Part shown: piece after piece, positions 7,900 to 16,150 of the stretch
Position numbering within the stretch: position 1 is the stretch's first letter
Layout of the letters: each line of letters begins with the position of its first letter
Assembly: GCA_023429985.1 (NCBI GenBank)
Contig: JAEZCV010000014.1
Location: 1-35,061 of the forward strand
Direction: 5' to 3'
Length of the DNA stretch: 35,061 bases
DNA from: Bacteroidota bacterium
GTDB taxonomy: Bacteria > Bacteroidota > Bacteroidia > Chitinophagales > Chitinophagaceae
Notes under the pieces: generated by a model
Database searches by the model: none
What the model was told of the DNA's origin: nothing
Seen by the model: only the letters and a program-made list of their open reading frames with translations
Position numbers and translations under genes: made by a program

Positions 7900-8463
7900 T
7901 TATTGCACCACGGTTGTAAAATTCAGGTCAACATCTGTTGATGATTTGTTGCTGTTTACCGGGTCAGTTTCAGCTTTGTTAGGAGGATTTCCACCATAAT
8001 GCCTTAGCACTACTCTAACGGTTCCGTTTCCGGCATTGGTTGTGGTCCATGTAGAATTTAATCCTAATGGTAAACCATCAATATCTGTATCAAGTCCTGT
8101 TACTGTAATGCCCGAACCGGCAGAGGGCTCAAAATAAAACCGGTGAGCTTCGCCTTCTTCTTCAATTTCTTCAGCAATGTCAACAGGCGGATTTACCGAG
8201 TTGTTCGAAATTTCAAGGGTTACTGTATAAACACTGTTCGCACTTAATTGAATCTGGTCCTGTGTAGGTGCAATGCCCCCTGGTCCATCCGGATCAACAA
8301 ATCCAAAGCTGAGAGGGGCGCCCCCGCCCTGGGGTGTAAATACAAGCGTGAAATGAGTGATCACTTCTTCATCATGGTCATGTCCATCTTCCTTTTTACA
8401 CGACGCAAATAATAAGGATGCGGAAAAAAACAAAACAATTGTTTGAAGCGATAAATGTTTCAT
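7900..8463 (-). CDS. His/Asp-rich surface lipoprotein of a metal-uptake operon
   Basis: A 187-residue lipoprotein. The signal sequence ends in LLFASC (Cys22), followed by KKEDGHDHDEE. A Lys plus acidic pair right after the lipidated Cys resembles the Bacteroidota lipoprotein export signal for surface display, and the HDHDEE run could bind metal. The rest is rich in Gly, Pro, Thr and Asn and looks like a beta-sandwich (FTLVFTPQGGGAPLSFGF, VYTVTLEISNN, TVRVVLRHYGG). Proteins of this type commonly sit beside TonB-dependent receptors in Bacteroidota. It starts 9 nt after the receptor stop on the same strand, so co-expression is likely. Binding or delivery of metal, probably zinc, is inferred from composition and context only. 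Confidence 0.85.
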   Translation of the reverse strand: MKHLSLQTIVLFFSASLLFASCKKEDGHDHDEEVITHFTLVFTPQGGGAPLSFGFVDPDGPGGIAPTQDQIQLSANSVYTVTLEISNNSVNPPVDIAEEIEEEGEAHRFYFEPSAGSGITVTGLDTDIDGLPLGLNSTWTTTNAGNGTVRVVLRHYGGNPPNKAETDPVNSNKSSTDVDLNFTTVVQ

Positions 8464-8472
8464 ATGATTGAT

Positions 8473-10800
8473 TTAAAGATCTTCTGAAATAGGAATTTTT
8501 ATTCTTAACTGTATATTTCTTCCGGTTTCATCGGTGAAATAGCGCATCGCATTCAGGTAATCACGATAGGATGTATTCAAAAGGTTGCGAAAACCAAGCC
8601 CAATTTGAAGCGGTTTTTTTCCAATCAAAACAGAGGTGGATACATCTGCATTCAGTAAAAAATATCCGGGAGGCGGAAGTTTATAATCCTGCTTTCCATT
8701 TATTTCGGAAGGCACTCTTGTTTGTTCCCAAACATGCACTAATTCTACAGATGCATAACCTGCTTTGAACTTCCTGGAATCAGGGAGATGCAGCAAAAAT
8801 TCCGACTGCAGCCTGTCAGAAGGCATGCGGATCAGCCAGTCGTTTAATTCCCTGTTTCTTGCTCTGAGTAAAGAATATTTACTGACCCATTCAATTCTTT
8901 CAACCGGCCTCACAGTTACCATAATATCCAGGCCTCTTAACACCACATCGGCCTGTTCGTATGTATTTTTTGGAAAAGCGCCTGCAATAGTAAGTACAGG
9001 CTCATTGGGTTTTGGTTGCAGGTAAATAAAATTTCGAACATTATTATTATACAACCCGGCTTCAATATTCAGTTTCCCGTTTTCACCTGAATAATTTGTG
9101 TTGAAGGAAAGGTTTACTGATCTTTCTTCCTTAAGAAAAATATTGCCCTCTTCATAGCTGGCAGTTCCATGGTGAATGCCGTTGCTTAAAAGTTCATTCA
9201 CGTGAGGGGCCCGATTGGACAGCGTAATGGTTCCATTCATCCTCCAGTGTTCATTCCATCTTCTACCCAGGTTAAACGAACCGGCCAGGGTTGTAAAATT
9301 GAAAGCATATTTTTCCTGTATGGATCCCGCACCGCTTATTCTGCTGGTATTAATGTTTTTATGATCTATTCTCAATCCTGCCTGTGCATCCCAGTTTTGA
9401 TGATTCCATCTTTCTATATGAAAAGCTCCCCAGTTATATGATGTATAATCTGGAATGAAATAACGGCCTGAATAATAATTTACCTGCTGCTGTGCTGTAA
9501 TACCGCTGATCCTGTTGAACTGTTTCGGCCCTTTGTTTTCCCAGGTTAATTCTTCGGTTAATGTGTAAATGGAAAGGTCGAGTTGTGGTCCGCTGAAATT
9601 GTTATTTCTGTTTACATCAAACTCCCTTCTGAGGTTGGCCTGGCCTGCAATTAATAAAGTGAACCTGTGGTTTTCTGATGTCTGGAATACAGATCTTGAT
9701 TTCAATAAATGATGATGCACATCCTGGTAAGGACGGTCAACTTTATAAGTATTTTCATTGGTGAAACCAGGATCGGGTCTTTCAGAGGCTATGGCATTCT
9801 GAAGGTCAGTAAGATTTCCAATATGCGATCCTTCGAACAATCCTATCCTGGTATCGAAATAACTGTAATAAACTTCCGAAATAAATCGATTCTTCCTGTA
9901 AACACCTGCTATTGAAAAATTCTTTTCATCGCCTCCTGTATTGTTTAACCTGTAACCGGGCGTTCTTGCATTGGCCCATTTTTTAAAAGTACCCTGCAAC
10001 CTGTAGGTAAATTCAGGTTTATTTTTTAACTGTTGTTCAAACAAAGCAGAAACAACAAACTGCCTGTTGTTGGTAAAATAAACCGAATTGAATTCGGCCT
10101 GGTAACCTGCCCGGCTTCTTAATGGGCGAGGGTCCACGAGTATTACACCACCTATGGCATCGGAACCATATCTTAATTCTTCCACACCTTTAATTACGGT
10201 AAGCCTGTTTGCAATAAATGGATCAATTTCAGGCGCATGCTCATTTCCCCATTGTTGTCCTTCCTGTTTTACACCATTATTTATGGTTAAGATCCTGCTG
10301 CCATGCAAACCATGAATAACAGGTTTGGCAATGGAGGACCCGGTTTGCAACATGCTTACGCCGTTTACTCGGTTTAATGCTTCTGCCAGCGACTGCCCCC
10401 TGCTTTCTTCAAGTTCCCTTCCGCTTAGTTCTTTTTTAATTCCGGTGTTTTGATGGATCCGCTGCGCCGAAACCGTTATGCCGGCAAGTGTGTTTTGTGT
10501 TAGCGGAAGGTCAATGTCGAGGTGAATGGTTGATAAAAGATCAATTTCTCTTGTAAGAGAATCCTGCATATTGTATACTACTTTAACCTGGTAAACACCT
10601 ATGCACAAAGAATCAAAAACAAAATCACCACGATGGTTGGTTATGATCGTTTTTCCTGCAGGTAAAATAGTTACACTTGCTCCCGCAAGGTTTTCATGCG
10701 TAAGAGAATTATGAACGTGTCCCGAGATTTTTAAATTACAATCCTGGGCAGCAGTTTGTTTAAATGCAGAAATAAGAATCAGTAAAATAAAGTATTTCAC
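8473..10800 (-). CDS. TonB-dependent outer-membrane receptor, metal type
   Basis: An outer-membrane active transporter of 775 residues. A signal peptide (to about residue 18, cut before QDCNL) is followed by a carboxypeptidase-regulatory-like beta domain (about 23-95), a plug domain (about 125-225) and a 22-strand barrel. The plug contains VIHGLHGSRILTINNGV and GQQWGNEHAPEIDP, a signature seen in zinc-type receptors such as ZnuD rather than in SusC-type receptors, and no SusD gene follows. The barrel ends in LQLRIKIPISEDL after a typical RNLLNTSYRDYLNAMRYF strand. It lies between a small His-rich protein and a His-rich lipoprotein, downstream of a MerC-domain gene. Zinc as substrate is an inference; copper or another metal chelate is possible. 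Confidence 0.93.
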   Translation of the reverse strand: MKYFILLILISAFKQTAAQDCNLKISGHVHNSLTHENLAGASVTILPAGKTIITNHRGDFVFDSLCIGVYQVKVVYNMQDSLTREIDLLSTIHLDIDLPLTQNTLAGITVSAQRIHQNTGIKKELSGRELEESRGQSLAEALNRVNGVSMLQTGSSIAKPVIHGLHGSRILTINNGVKQEGQQWGNEHAPEIDPFIANRLTVIKGVEELRYGSDAIGGVILVDPRPLRSRAGYQAEFNSVYFTNNRQFVVSALFEQQLKNKPEFTYRLQGTFKKWANARTPGYRLNNTGGDEKNFSIAGVYRKNRFISEVYYSYFDTRIGLFEGSHIGNLTDLQNAIASERPDPGFTNENTYKVDRPYQDVHHHLLKSRSVFQTSENHRFTLLIAGQANLRREFDVNRNNNFSGPQLDLSIYTLTEELTWENKGPKQFNRISGITAQQQVNYYSGRYFIPDYTSYNWGAFHIERWNHQNWDAQAGLRIDHKNINTSRISGAGSIQEKYAFNFTTLAGSFNLGRRWNEHWRMNGTITLSNRAPHVNELLSNGIHHGTASYEEGNIFLKEERSVNLSFNTNYSGENGKLNIEAGLYNNNVRNFIYLQPKPNEPVLTIAGAFPKNTYEQADVVLRGLDIMVTVRPVERIEWVSKYSLLRARNRELNDWLIRMPSDRLQSEFLLHLPDSRKFKAGYASVELVHVWEQTRVPSEINGKQDYKLPPPGYFLLNADVSTSVLIGKKPLQIGLGFRNLLNTSYRDYLNAMRYFTDETGRNIQLRIKIPISEDL

Positions 10801-10839
10801 TTGTATAAATTTTAGATGGATGAATAAAGAACCTTTGAG

Positions 10840-11169
10840 TTAAGCAGGTGGGCCTTTATTATCCTTATCTAAAACGAAACTGAAATGATGATCGTGGGCA
10901 GGAGGGCAAGGTTTGCCTTCAGGGTGCGGCAACAGGGTTGCGGCCCTGGCAAAAAAATGATTAACGAAAGGAGATTCAGCGGCTAATTTGTCAAAATGAC
11001 AATTGATTCCTGCCTCGGAAAAAATCTTTTCTTTGGTAGGCTGATGGTATGAAATATCACTATGGTCGGCAACCAGTTCATGTAGGTGTATTCGGGGCAC
11101 AATGCTGAATATAAATACCAGCAGCAGCACCAGGGCATACATCTTTTTTATGATGGTTGTTTTACCCAA
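10840..11169 (-). CDS. Small His-rich membrane-anchored or secreted protein
   Basis: A 109-residue protein with an N-terminal hydrophobic segment (MYALVLLLVFIFSIVP) that acts as signal peptide or anchor. The starts at 11169 and 11139 (Met11) are both possible. The mature part has two His clusters, IHLHELVADHSDISYH and PPAHDHHFSF, plus Cys and His spread between, as in small metal-binding partner proteins found beside Bacteroidota TonB receptors. No named domain is recognised. The receptor gene starts 39 nt downstream and the MerC gene ends 87 nt upstream, all on the minus strand. A role in metal binding between the membranes is inferred. Confidence 0.75.
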   Translation of the reverse strand: MGKTTIIKKMYALVLLLVFIFSIVPRIHLHELVADHSDISYHQPTKEKIFSEAGINCHFDKLAAESPFVNHFFARAATLLPHPEGKPCPPAHDHHFSFVLDKDNKGPPA

Positions 11170-11256
11170 TTTATATTTTTGAGAACCTGCAATATGCCAT
11201 CCTGTAATTCAAAACATGGGCAAAGATGAGCGTAATGGCCCCGCATGATTTTAAAA

Positions 11257-11550
11257 TCAATTCAGCTCTAAGTCCATGCAATATTCCTCCTGCAACAAAA
11301 GTAAAATGCCTGAAATGAAAATGAGCGTGTATGCAATTTTTCCATGCGACCTGTATCCTTTATGCATGGCATATCCGCCTACAATTAAAGCCAGGACAAG
11401 GGTAATAATTTCCAGTACCTCATCAAATCCGAAACCTATGCCTGCCATATTAAATCCTGTGAACAACAAGGGCAGCATCACACAATGTATAAGGCAAATT
11501 GCCGAAACGCCTATGCCCAGCCTGTCGAAAATGCCATTGAATTTATTCAT
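11257..11550 (-). CDS. MerC-domain inner-membrane protein
   Basis: A MerC-family protein with four predicted membrane helices. I chose the ATG at 11550 (MNKFNGIFDRLGIGVSAIC), giving 97 residues, because relatives begin a few residues before the 'LGI..S..C..HC' motif. The ATG at 11574 would add a Cys-rich MQPCCNYC and would cover a possible operator. The metal-binding signature CLIHCVMLPLL is in the first helix and a Cys lies near the end (EEYCMD). MerC proteins move mercury in mer operons. In Bacteroidota, stand-alone copies next to metal receptors are thought to act in metal uptake across the inner membrane. No mer genes are here, so mercury resistance is unlikely. It heads a four-gene minus-strand operon. 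Confidence 0.8.
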   Translation of the reverse strand: MNKFNGIFDRLGIGVSAICLIHCVMLPLLFTGFNMAGIGFGFDEVLEIITLVLALIVGGYAMHKGYRSHGKIAYTLIFISGILLLLQEEYCMDLELN

Positions 11551-11557
11551 ACAATAA

Positions 11558-11574
11558 TTGCAACAAGGCTGCAA
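11558..11574. promoter_or_regulatory. Possible operator of the metal-uptake operon
   Basis: The inverted repeat TTGCA-N7-TGCAA lies 7 nt upstream of the chosen MerC start. The nonamer GCAAATTAT overlaps its right arm (11571-11579) and recurs at 11598-11606, 27 nt further upstream. Position and symmetry fit a Fur/Zur-type repressor site, but I cannot match it to a known consensus. Confidence 0.3.
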
Positions 11575-11857
11575 ATTATGGAATTTTTATATGGCAGGCA
11601 AATTATATTAAGGCTTTGGAAAAATTTTACATTTCATAAGAAACCTGGATTTTCCAGTACACCGGCATTATCATCATAACTACTGTTTGTAGTATCCTTG
11701 CTCCATAGATCTTTTCAAGTTTAAATTTAGGTTCTGGCATCCGTGATGGTAAAAATAGATTGCCTATCTTAAAGAGGGAAATCGCACGAAATGGTAAACC
11801 TCACAAGGGGGTTTCATCCTTGCAGGGTGCAGCAATGATAATGGAAAATATACTGGC
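11575..11857. other. Divergent intergenic region, metal operon / galK
   Basis: About 280 nt without a coding ORF. It holds the second copy of the GCAAATTAT repeat near the metal-operon end. Near the galK end is a weak hairpin, AAACCTC pairing with GGGGTTT around 11796-11814. No tRNA or recognised riboswitch is seen. Confidence 0.4.
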
Positions 11858-13018
11858 ATGAAACAGGAAATAGTTGATGAGATAAAGGCTGTTTTTAAAT
11901 TAATGTATGGTCATGAACCCAGGTTATTTTATTCGCCTGGCCGGGTGAACCTGGTGGGCGAACATACAGATTATAACCTGGGATATGCGCTTCCTGCTGC
12001 CATTGATAAAGCCATTTATGCCGGCATTGCCAAAAGAGATGATAATAAGATCCGCATTCATTCAATTGAATTTGACGATGCAGTTTCAACAGAGCTGCAC
12101 CATCTCAGGCCCGATGAAAAAGTATGGCCTAATTATGTGCTTGGCGTAGTGGACCAGTTAAATAAAAGAAACTATAAGCTTACCGGTTTCGATCTTGTTT
12201 TTTGCGGAGATATTCCAATTGGTGCGGGCATGGCCTCTTCGGCAGCTGTTGAATGTGCCACGGTTTATGCATTGAATGAAATTTTCGAACTGGGAATATC
12301 GAAATTGCACATGGCCATGATCGCTCAAAAGGCAGAACACGAATTTGCAGGTGTTATGTGTGGCATCATGGATCAATTTGCATCCATCTTCGGAAAAGAG
12401 AACCATGGCATACAGCTCGATTGCAGGAGCCTGGAATATACCTATGTTCCTTTGTCACTTCAGGGACATAAAATTTTATTGCTTAATTCCAATGTAAAAC
12501 ATTCGCTGTACAATACAGAATATAACAACCGCCGGATTGAATGTGGTGAAGGTGTAATGCTGGTGAAGAACCAAAAGCCCGAAGTGCAGAGCCTTCGCGA
12601 TGTGAACATTTCAATGCTCGATCAGTTTGTAAAACCTGTAAACCCTGTTATTTATAAAAGGTGTAAATATGTTGTTGAAGAAAATATGCGCCTTCTTAAT
12701 GCAGTGGAGTGTTTAAGAACGGGTGATATAAAAGGTTTAGGAAAGGAAATGTTTGCAAGTCATGATGGATTAAAAAATGATTATGAAGTGAGTTGCCCGG
12801 AGCTGGATTTTTTAGTAGATTTTGTAAGGAATTTTCCGGGGGTTATTGGAGCAAGGATGATGGGCGCAGGTTTTGGTGGGTGCACTATTAATATAGTAAG
12901 GGAAGATGCCATTGATGATCTTATAAATAAAATTCTTCCGGCCTACCAGCAAGCCATGCAGTTGCCGCTTAATTATTATTTAGCTCATATTGGTGGGGGA
13001 AGCAGGGAAATTAAATGA
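11858..13018 (+). CDS. galK: Galactokinase
   Basis: Phosphorylates alpha-D-galactose with ATP to galactose-1-phosphate, the first committed Leloir step, in the cytoplasm. The protein has 386 residues, the usual length. All three GHMP-kinase motifs are present: GRVNLVGEHTDYN (residues 28-40, sugar binding), PIGAGMASSAAVE (120-132, ATP phosphate loop) and GARMMGAGFGGC (331-342). CGIMDQFAS carries the catalytic Asp. The only other Leloir gene nearby is the convergent aldose 1-epimerase. galT and galE are not in the window. It ends 61 nt from the epimerase stop. Confidence 0.96.
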   Translation: MKQEIVDEIKAVFKLMYGHEPRLFYSPGRVNLVGEHTDYNLGYALPAAIDKAIYAGIAKRDDNKIRIHSIEFDDAVSTELHHLRPDEKVWPNYVLGVVDQLNKRNYKLTGFDLVFCGDIPIGAGMASSAAVECATVYALNEIFELGISKLHMAMIAQKAEHEFAGVMCGIMDQFASIFGKENHGIQLDCRSLEYTYVPLSLQGHKILLLNSNVKHSLYNTEYNNRRIECGEGVMLVKNQKPEVQSLRDVNISMLDQFVKPVNPVIYKRCKYVVEENMRLLNAVECLRTGDIKGLGKEMFASHDGLKNDYEVSCPELDFLVDFVRNFPGVIGARMMGAGFGGCTINIVREDAIDDLINKILPAYQQAMQLPLNYYLAHIGGGSREIK

Positions 13019-13079
13019 TCAAACCAAATAGTATAAATATTTGTTTATGGGTATTTCCTGGTTCTCACACTGGAAAGTT

Positions 13080-14126
13080 TCAAATGAACCTGTAAACTGT
13101 TTTCGAATGAAACACATCGCCCGGCTCCAGTACTGTTGTTGGGTATTCTGCATGATTAGGGGAATCGGGGAAATGCTGTGTTTCTAAACAGAAGGCAGAA
13201 CGAAATTCATCTGGAATTTCGGCATGAGTAAGGTTTTTATCTTCCAGGAAATTAGCAGTATAAAACTGCATCCCCGGCTGGTCGGTCAGCACTTCCATTA
13301 TAATTCCCGATGTATTGCCTTCCGCCCTTGCTACCAGGGGTAAACTTTCGGCACTTCCCGGTAACACATAATTATGATCATAACCATTTCCCAATTTCAA
13401 TTGTTCGTTATCATCCCTTATGTGTTCGCCAATTTGTTTAGGCGTTCTAAAATCAAAAGGTGAATTAACTACAGGAACCGAACCAATAGGAATTAAATTT
13501 TCATCCACTGCAGAAAACAGGTCAGCATTGATCTGCAAAACATGATGAAGGATCGTGCCGCTCTTCCTTCCATTTAAATTGAAATAAGCATGGTTGGTAA
13601 GATTAATTATTGTGGCTTCGTCGCTCTCTGCTTCATAGCTAATGAAAACTTCATTCTCTTCTGTTAATTCAAATCCGGTTTTTACCTGAAGGTTCCCGGG
13701 ATAGCCTTCTTCTCCATCGGGGGAACAATAACTCAAATCAATTTTGTTTCCGGTAAAGGATTCTACCTTCCAAACCTTTGAATGAAATCCACCGGGTCCG
13801 CCATGTAAATGGTTAGGATAATTATTTTTGGCAAGTTCATAATCATTTGTTGCAAGTGAAAATCTTCCATTTGCTATGCGGTTGGCATACCTGCCAATGG
13901 TGGCGCCAAAATAAATTCCGGAAACTTCCTGGTATGCTTCCAGGCTGTCAAAACCCAAAACTACATTTACAGGTTCACCGTTTTTATTTTGTACAACCAG
14001 GCTTACAATACGGCAACCGTAATTGGTAATTGAAAGGCTGGTGCCTTTCGAATTTTTTAAACTATATAAAGAAACTTTTCGGCCGTCAATAATCCTTTCA
14101 AAATTTTCTTTATTCATAACCTTCAT
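13080..14126 (-). CDS. galM: Aldose 1-epimerase (galactose mutarotase)
   Basis: Interconverts the alpha and beta anomers of galactose and other aldoses, supplying the alpha anomer to galactokinase. The protein has 348 residues, or 345 if translation starts at Met4 (14117). Family landmarks: GRYANRIANGRF, NHLHGGPGGFHSKVW, catalytic His in LTNHAYFNLNG, NGYDHNYVL, and the base Glu in ETQHFPDSPNH. There is no signal peptide, so it is cytoplasmic. Placement opposite galK links it to galactose use, although this family also acts on glucose. The two genes are convergent and so must be transcribed separately. Confidence 0.95.
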   Translation of the reverse strand: MKVMNKENFERIIDGRKVSLYSLKNSKGTSLSITNYGCRIVSLVVQNKNGEPVNVVLGFDSLEAYQEVSGIYFGATIGRYANRIANGRFSLATNDYELAKNNYPNHLHGGPGGFHSKVWKVESFTGNKIDLSYCSPDGEEGYPGNLQVKTGFELTEENEVFISYEAESDEATIINLTNHAYFNLNGRKSGTILHHVLQINADLFSAVDENLIPIGSVPVVNSPFDFRTPKQIGEHIRDDNEQLKLGNGYDHNYVLPGSAESLPLVARAEGNTSGIIMEVLTDQPGMQFYTANFLEDKNLTHAEIPDEFRSAFCLETQHFPDSPNHAEYPTTVLEPGDVFHSKTVYRFI

Positions 14127-14207
14127 TTCAAAAACGAAAAATTAAGAATTAATTACAAGAATGGGCTGGTTGGCATATTTTTCCTCTTACAGGGCTGAAT
14201 AGTTTTC

Positions 14208-14215
14208 TACCTTCG
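14208..14215 (+). promoter_or_regulatory. Near-consensus -7 element for the ABC exporter
   Basis: TACCTTCG matches TAnnTTTG at seven of eight positions. Transcription would begin near 14222, just before the TTG start codon at 14235, which supports that start. Confidence 0.3.
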
Positions 14216-14234
14216 CCCTAATTTTTTTTGAGGA

Positions 14235-16067
14235 TTGAAACATTTAAAAGCATTAAAAAAATATTTCTGGAAATACCGTATCCGACTTTCCATCGGGATT
14301 TTGTTTACGGTGCTTTCCAACTATTTTGCTGTTCTGGCGCCACAGGTTACTGGCTTTATTATAGATTTTGCCCAAAGATCACAGCCCGGCTACCAGCCTA
14401 AACCAAGGCCTGCTGCCTATGATGTTCTTGTTCAGAAATTCATCAATTATATTGAATCTCTCAAACTGCAGGCAATGCAGGTGGTGGTAATTGCAGGCCT
14501 CACCATTCTTGCTCTGGCTCTTCTTAAAGGATTTTTCATGTTCCTTATGCGGCAAACGATTATTGTAATGAGCAGGCATATTGAATACGACCAGAAGAAT
14601 GAAGTGTACGATCATTACCAGCACCTCGATGCATCATTTTATAAAACGCACAGTACGGGCGATTTAATGAGCAGGATGGCCGAAGATGTTTCAAGAGTGC
14701 GTATGTTCACCGGCCCGGCCATCATGTATCTTATCAACCTGATTACACTTATTTCACTTAGTGTATTTTTCATGTTCAAGCGGCAACCGGAACTCACAAT
14801 GTATGTTCTTGCCCCATTGCCTGTTCTTGCATTTATCATTTATAAAGTAAATACTATCATACATACAAAAAGTGAAGCATTACAGGCTTCACTTGGTAGG
14901 ATCACTACCAATGCCCAACAGTCCTATTCGGGTATTCGTGTAATTAAATCTTTTGTTCAGGAAGATTCCATGGGGGATAATTTTGAAAAGAACAGTGAAA
15001 CTTACAAGCAACAGGCTACGCAACTTGCAAAAGTGGAGGCGTTATATTTTCCTTCCATGACCTTGCTCATTGGTTTGAGTACGCTGCTTACCATCATGAT
15101 CGGTGGATTGTACTATGTAAATGGAACAAACAATATTGGTTTGGATACACTGGTTGAATTTATCATCTATATCAACATGCTCACTTTCCCTGTTAGTGCT
15201 ATTGGCTGGACCGCCAGTATGATTCAAAGGGCAGCGGCATCTCAAAAAAGACTGAATGAATTCCTAGATGTTAAACCAGGAATCCGGTCCATGCCCAATG
15301 CGGTTAGTAAAGAGATTAAGGGAAATATAGAATTTAAGAATGTCAGCTTCACCTATGCCCATACCGGTATAAAGGCATTAAAAAATTTTGATCTTAGTAT
15401 AGCTGCGGGGGAGAAAGTGGCATTGATTGGACGAACGGGTTCAGGAAAGTCAACCATTGCTCAGCTGTTGCTGCGCATGTTCGATACCAATGAGGGGGAA
15501 ATTTTGATAGACGGAGTGGATATTAAAAAATTTGATATTACATCCCTGCGCAACCAGATAAGTTATGTGCCTCAGGATGGATTTCTGTTCAGCGATTCCA
15601 TTCGGAATAACATAGCATTCGGCGCCCCAAAGGCCACGCTGGAGGAAGTTAAAAATGCTGCGCGAATGGCGGTGGTAGATAGCGACATCCAGGATTTCCC
15701 CAACGGATATGAAACCTCCATTGGCGAGAGGGGTGTTAGCCTCAGTGGCGGCCAGAAACAAAGGGTTTCCATTGCCCGCGCCCTGGTAAAACCCGCTCCC
15801 ATACTGGTTCTCGACGATTGCCTTAGTGCTGTTGATGCACGTACCGAACACAGGATATTAAATAATCTTGCTGAAGAATTAAAAGGAAGAACAGCACTGA
15901 TGATCACCCACCGGATTTTTGGTTTGTTTGAGTTTGACAAGATCATTGTATTACACCAGGGAGCTATAGCCGAAGTAGGAAAGCACCAGCAACTTATGAA
16001 CCTTAAAGGCCTCTATTATCATATGTATTTAAAACAACAGAGAGAAGAGAAAAAAGAGCCTTTATAG
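14235..16067 (+). CDS. ABC exporter, fused permease/ATPase (MsbA-like)
   Basis: A half-transporter of 610 residues that works as a dimer in the inner membrane. Six membrane helices cover about residues 15-320, with an NYFAVLAPQVTGFIIDF segment early. ATPase motifs: Walker A GRTGSGKST (399-407), Q-loop YVPQDGFLF, signature LSGGQ (503-507), Walker B ILVLDDCLSAVD with Asp527, and switch His559. The residue after the Walker B Asp, normally the catalytic Glu, is Asp528. This change is known from the degenerate site of heterodimeric exporters. Translation starts at TTG (KHLKALKKYFWKYR follows); no ATG lies near. Substrate is unknown; lipid or drug export fits the family. Confidence 0.93.
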   Translation: MKHLKALKKYFWKYRIRLSIGILFTVLSNYFAVLAPQVTGFIIDFAQRSQPGYQPKPRPAAYDVLVQKFINYIESLKLQAMQVVVIAGLTILALALLKGFFMFLMRQTIIVMSRHIEYDQKNEVYDHYQHLDASFYKTHSTGDLMSRMAEDVSRVRMFTGPAIMYLINLITLISLSVFFMFKRQPELTMYVLAPLPVLAFIIYKVNTIIHTKSEALQASLGRITTNAQQSYSGIRVIKSFVQEDSMGDNFEKNSETYKQQATQLAKVEALYFPSMTLLIGLSTLLTIMIGGLYYVNGTNNIGLDTLVEFIIYINMLTFPVSAIGWTASMIQRAAASQKRLNEFLDVKPGIRSMPNAVSKEIKGNIEFKNVSFTYAHTGIKALKNFDLSIAAGEKVALIGRTGSGKSTIAQLLLRMFDTNEGEILIDGVDIKKFDITSLRNQISYVPQDGFLFSDSIRNNIAFGAPKATLEEVKNAARMAVVDSDIQDFPNGYETSIGERGVSLSGGQKQRVSIARALVKPAPILVLDDCLSAVDARTEHRILNNLAEELKGRTALMITHRIFGLFEFDKIIVLHQGAIAEVGKHQQLMNLKGLYYHMYLKQQREEKKEPL

Positions 16068-16071
16068 CAAA

Positions 16072-16102
16072 TTTGGCTGTTGAGAAAACATAATTATATT
16101 TG
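16072..16102 (+). promoter_or_regulatory. Complete Bacteroidota promoter for the DUF3276 gene
   Basis: A TTTG -33 box at 16072-16075, a 19-nt spacer and a perfect TATATTTG -7 box at 16095-16102. Transcription would begin near 16109, giving a leader of about 42 nt before the GTG start. This is the best two-box promoter in the window. Confidence 0.7.
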
Positions 16103-16150
16103 TGAACATTAAAAAACCAAAACTTATTTTTAACTGTAAAATTAACTACT

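Noticed and set aside
8473..10800. SusC-type polysaccharide receptor
   Set aside because: No SusD gene, no glycan enzymes and a zinc-type plug motif; the architecture fits a metal receptor.
11257..11550. Mercury resistance locus based on the MerC domain
   Set aside because: No merA, merP, merT or merR nearby. The neighbours are a TonB receptor and His-rich proteins, which fit uptake of an essential metal better.
11796..11814. Possible riboswitch or attenuator before galK
   Set aside because: It is a single weak 7-bp hairpin with no T-run and no match to a riboswitch fold that I recognise.
15450..15851. 133-codon minus-strand ORF inside the ABC exporter gene
   Set aside because: It is antisense to the conserved ATPase domain, has no recognisable motif, and is fully explained as a shadow of the real gene.
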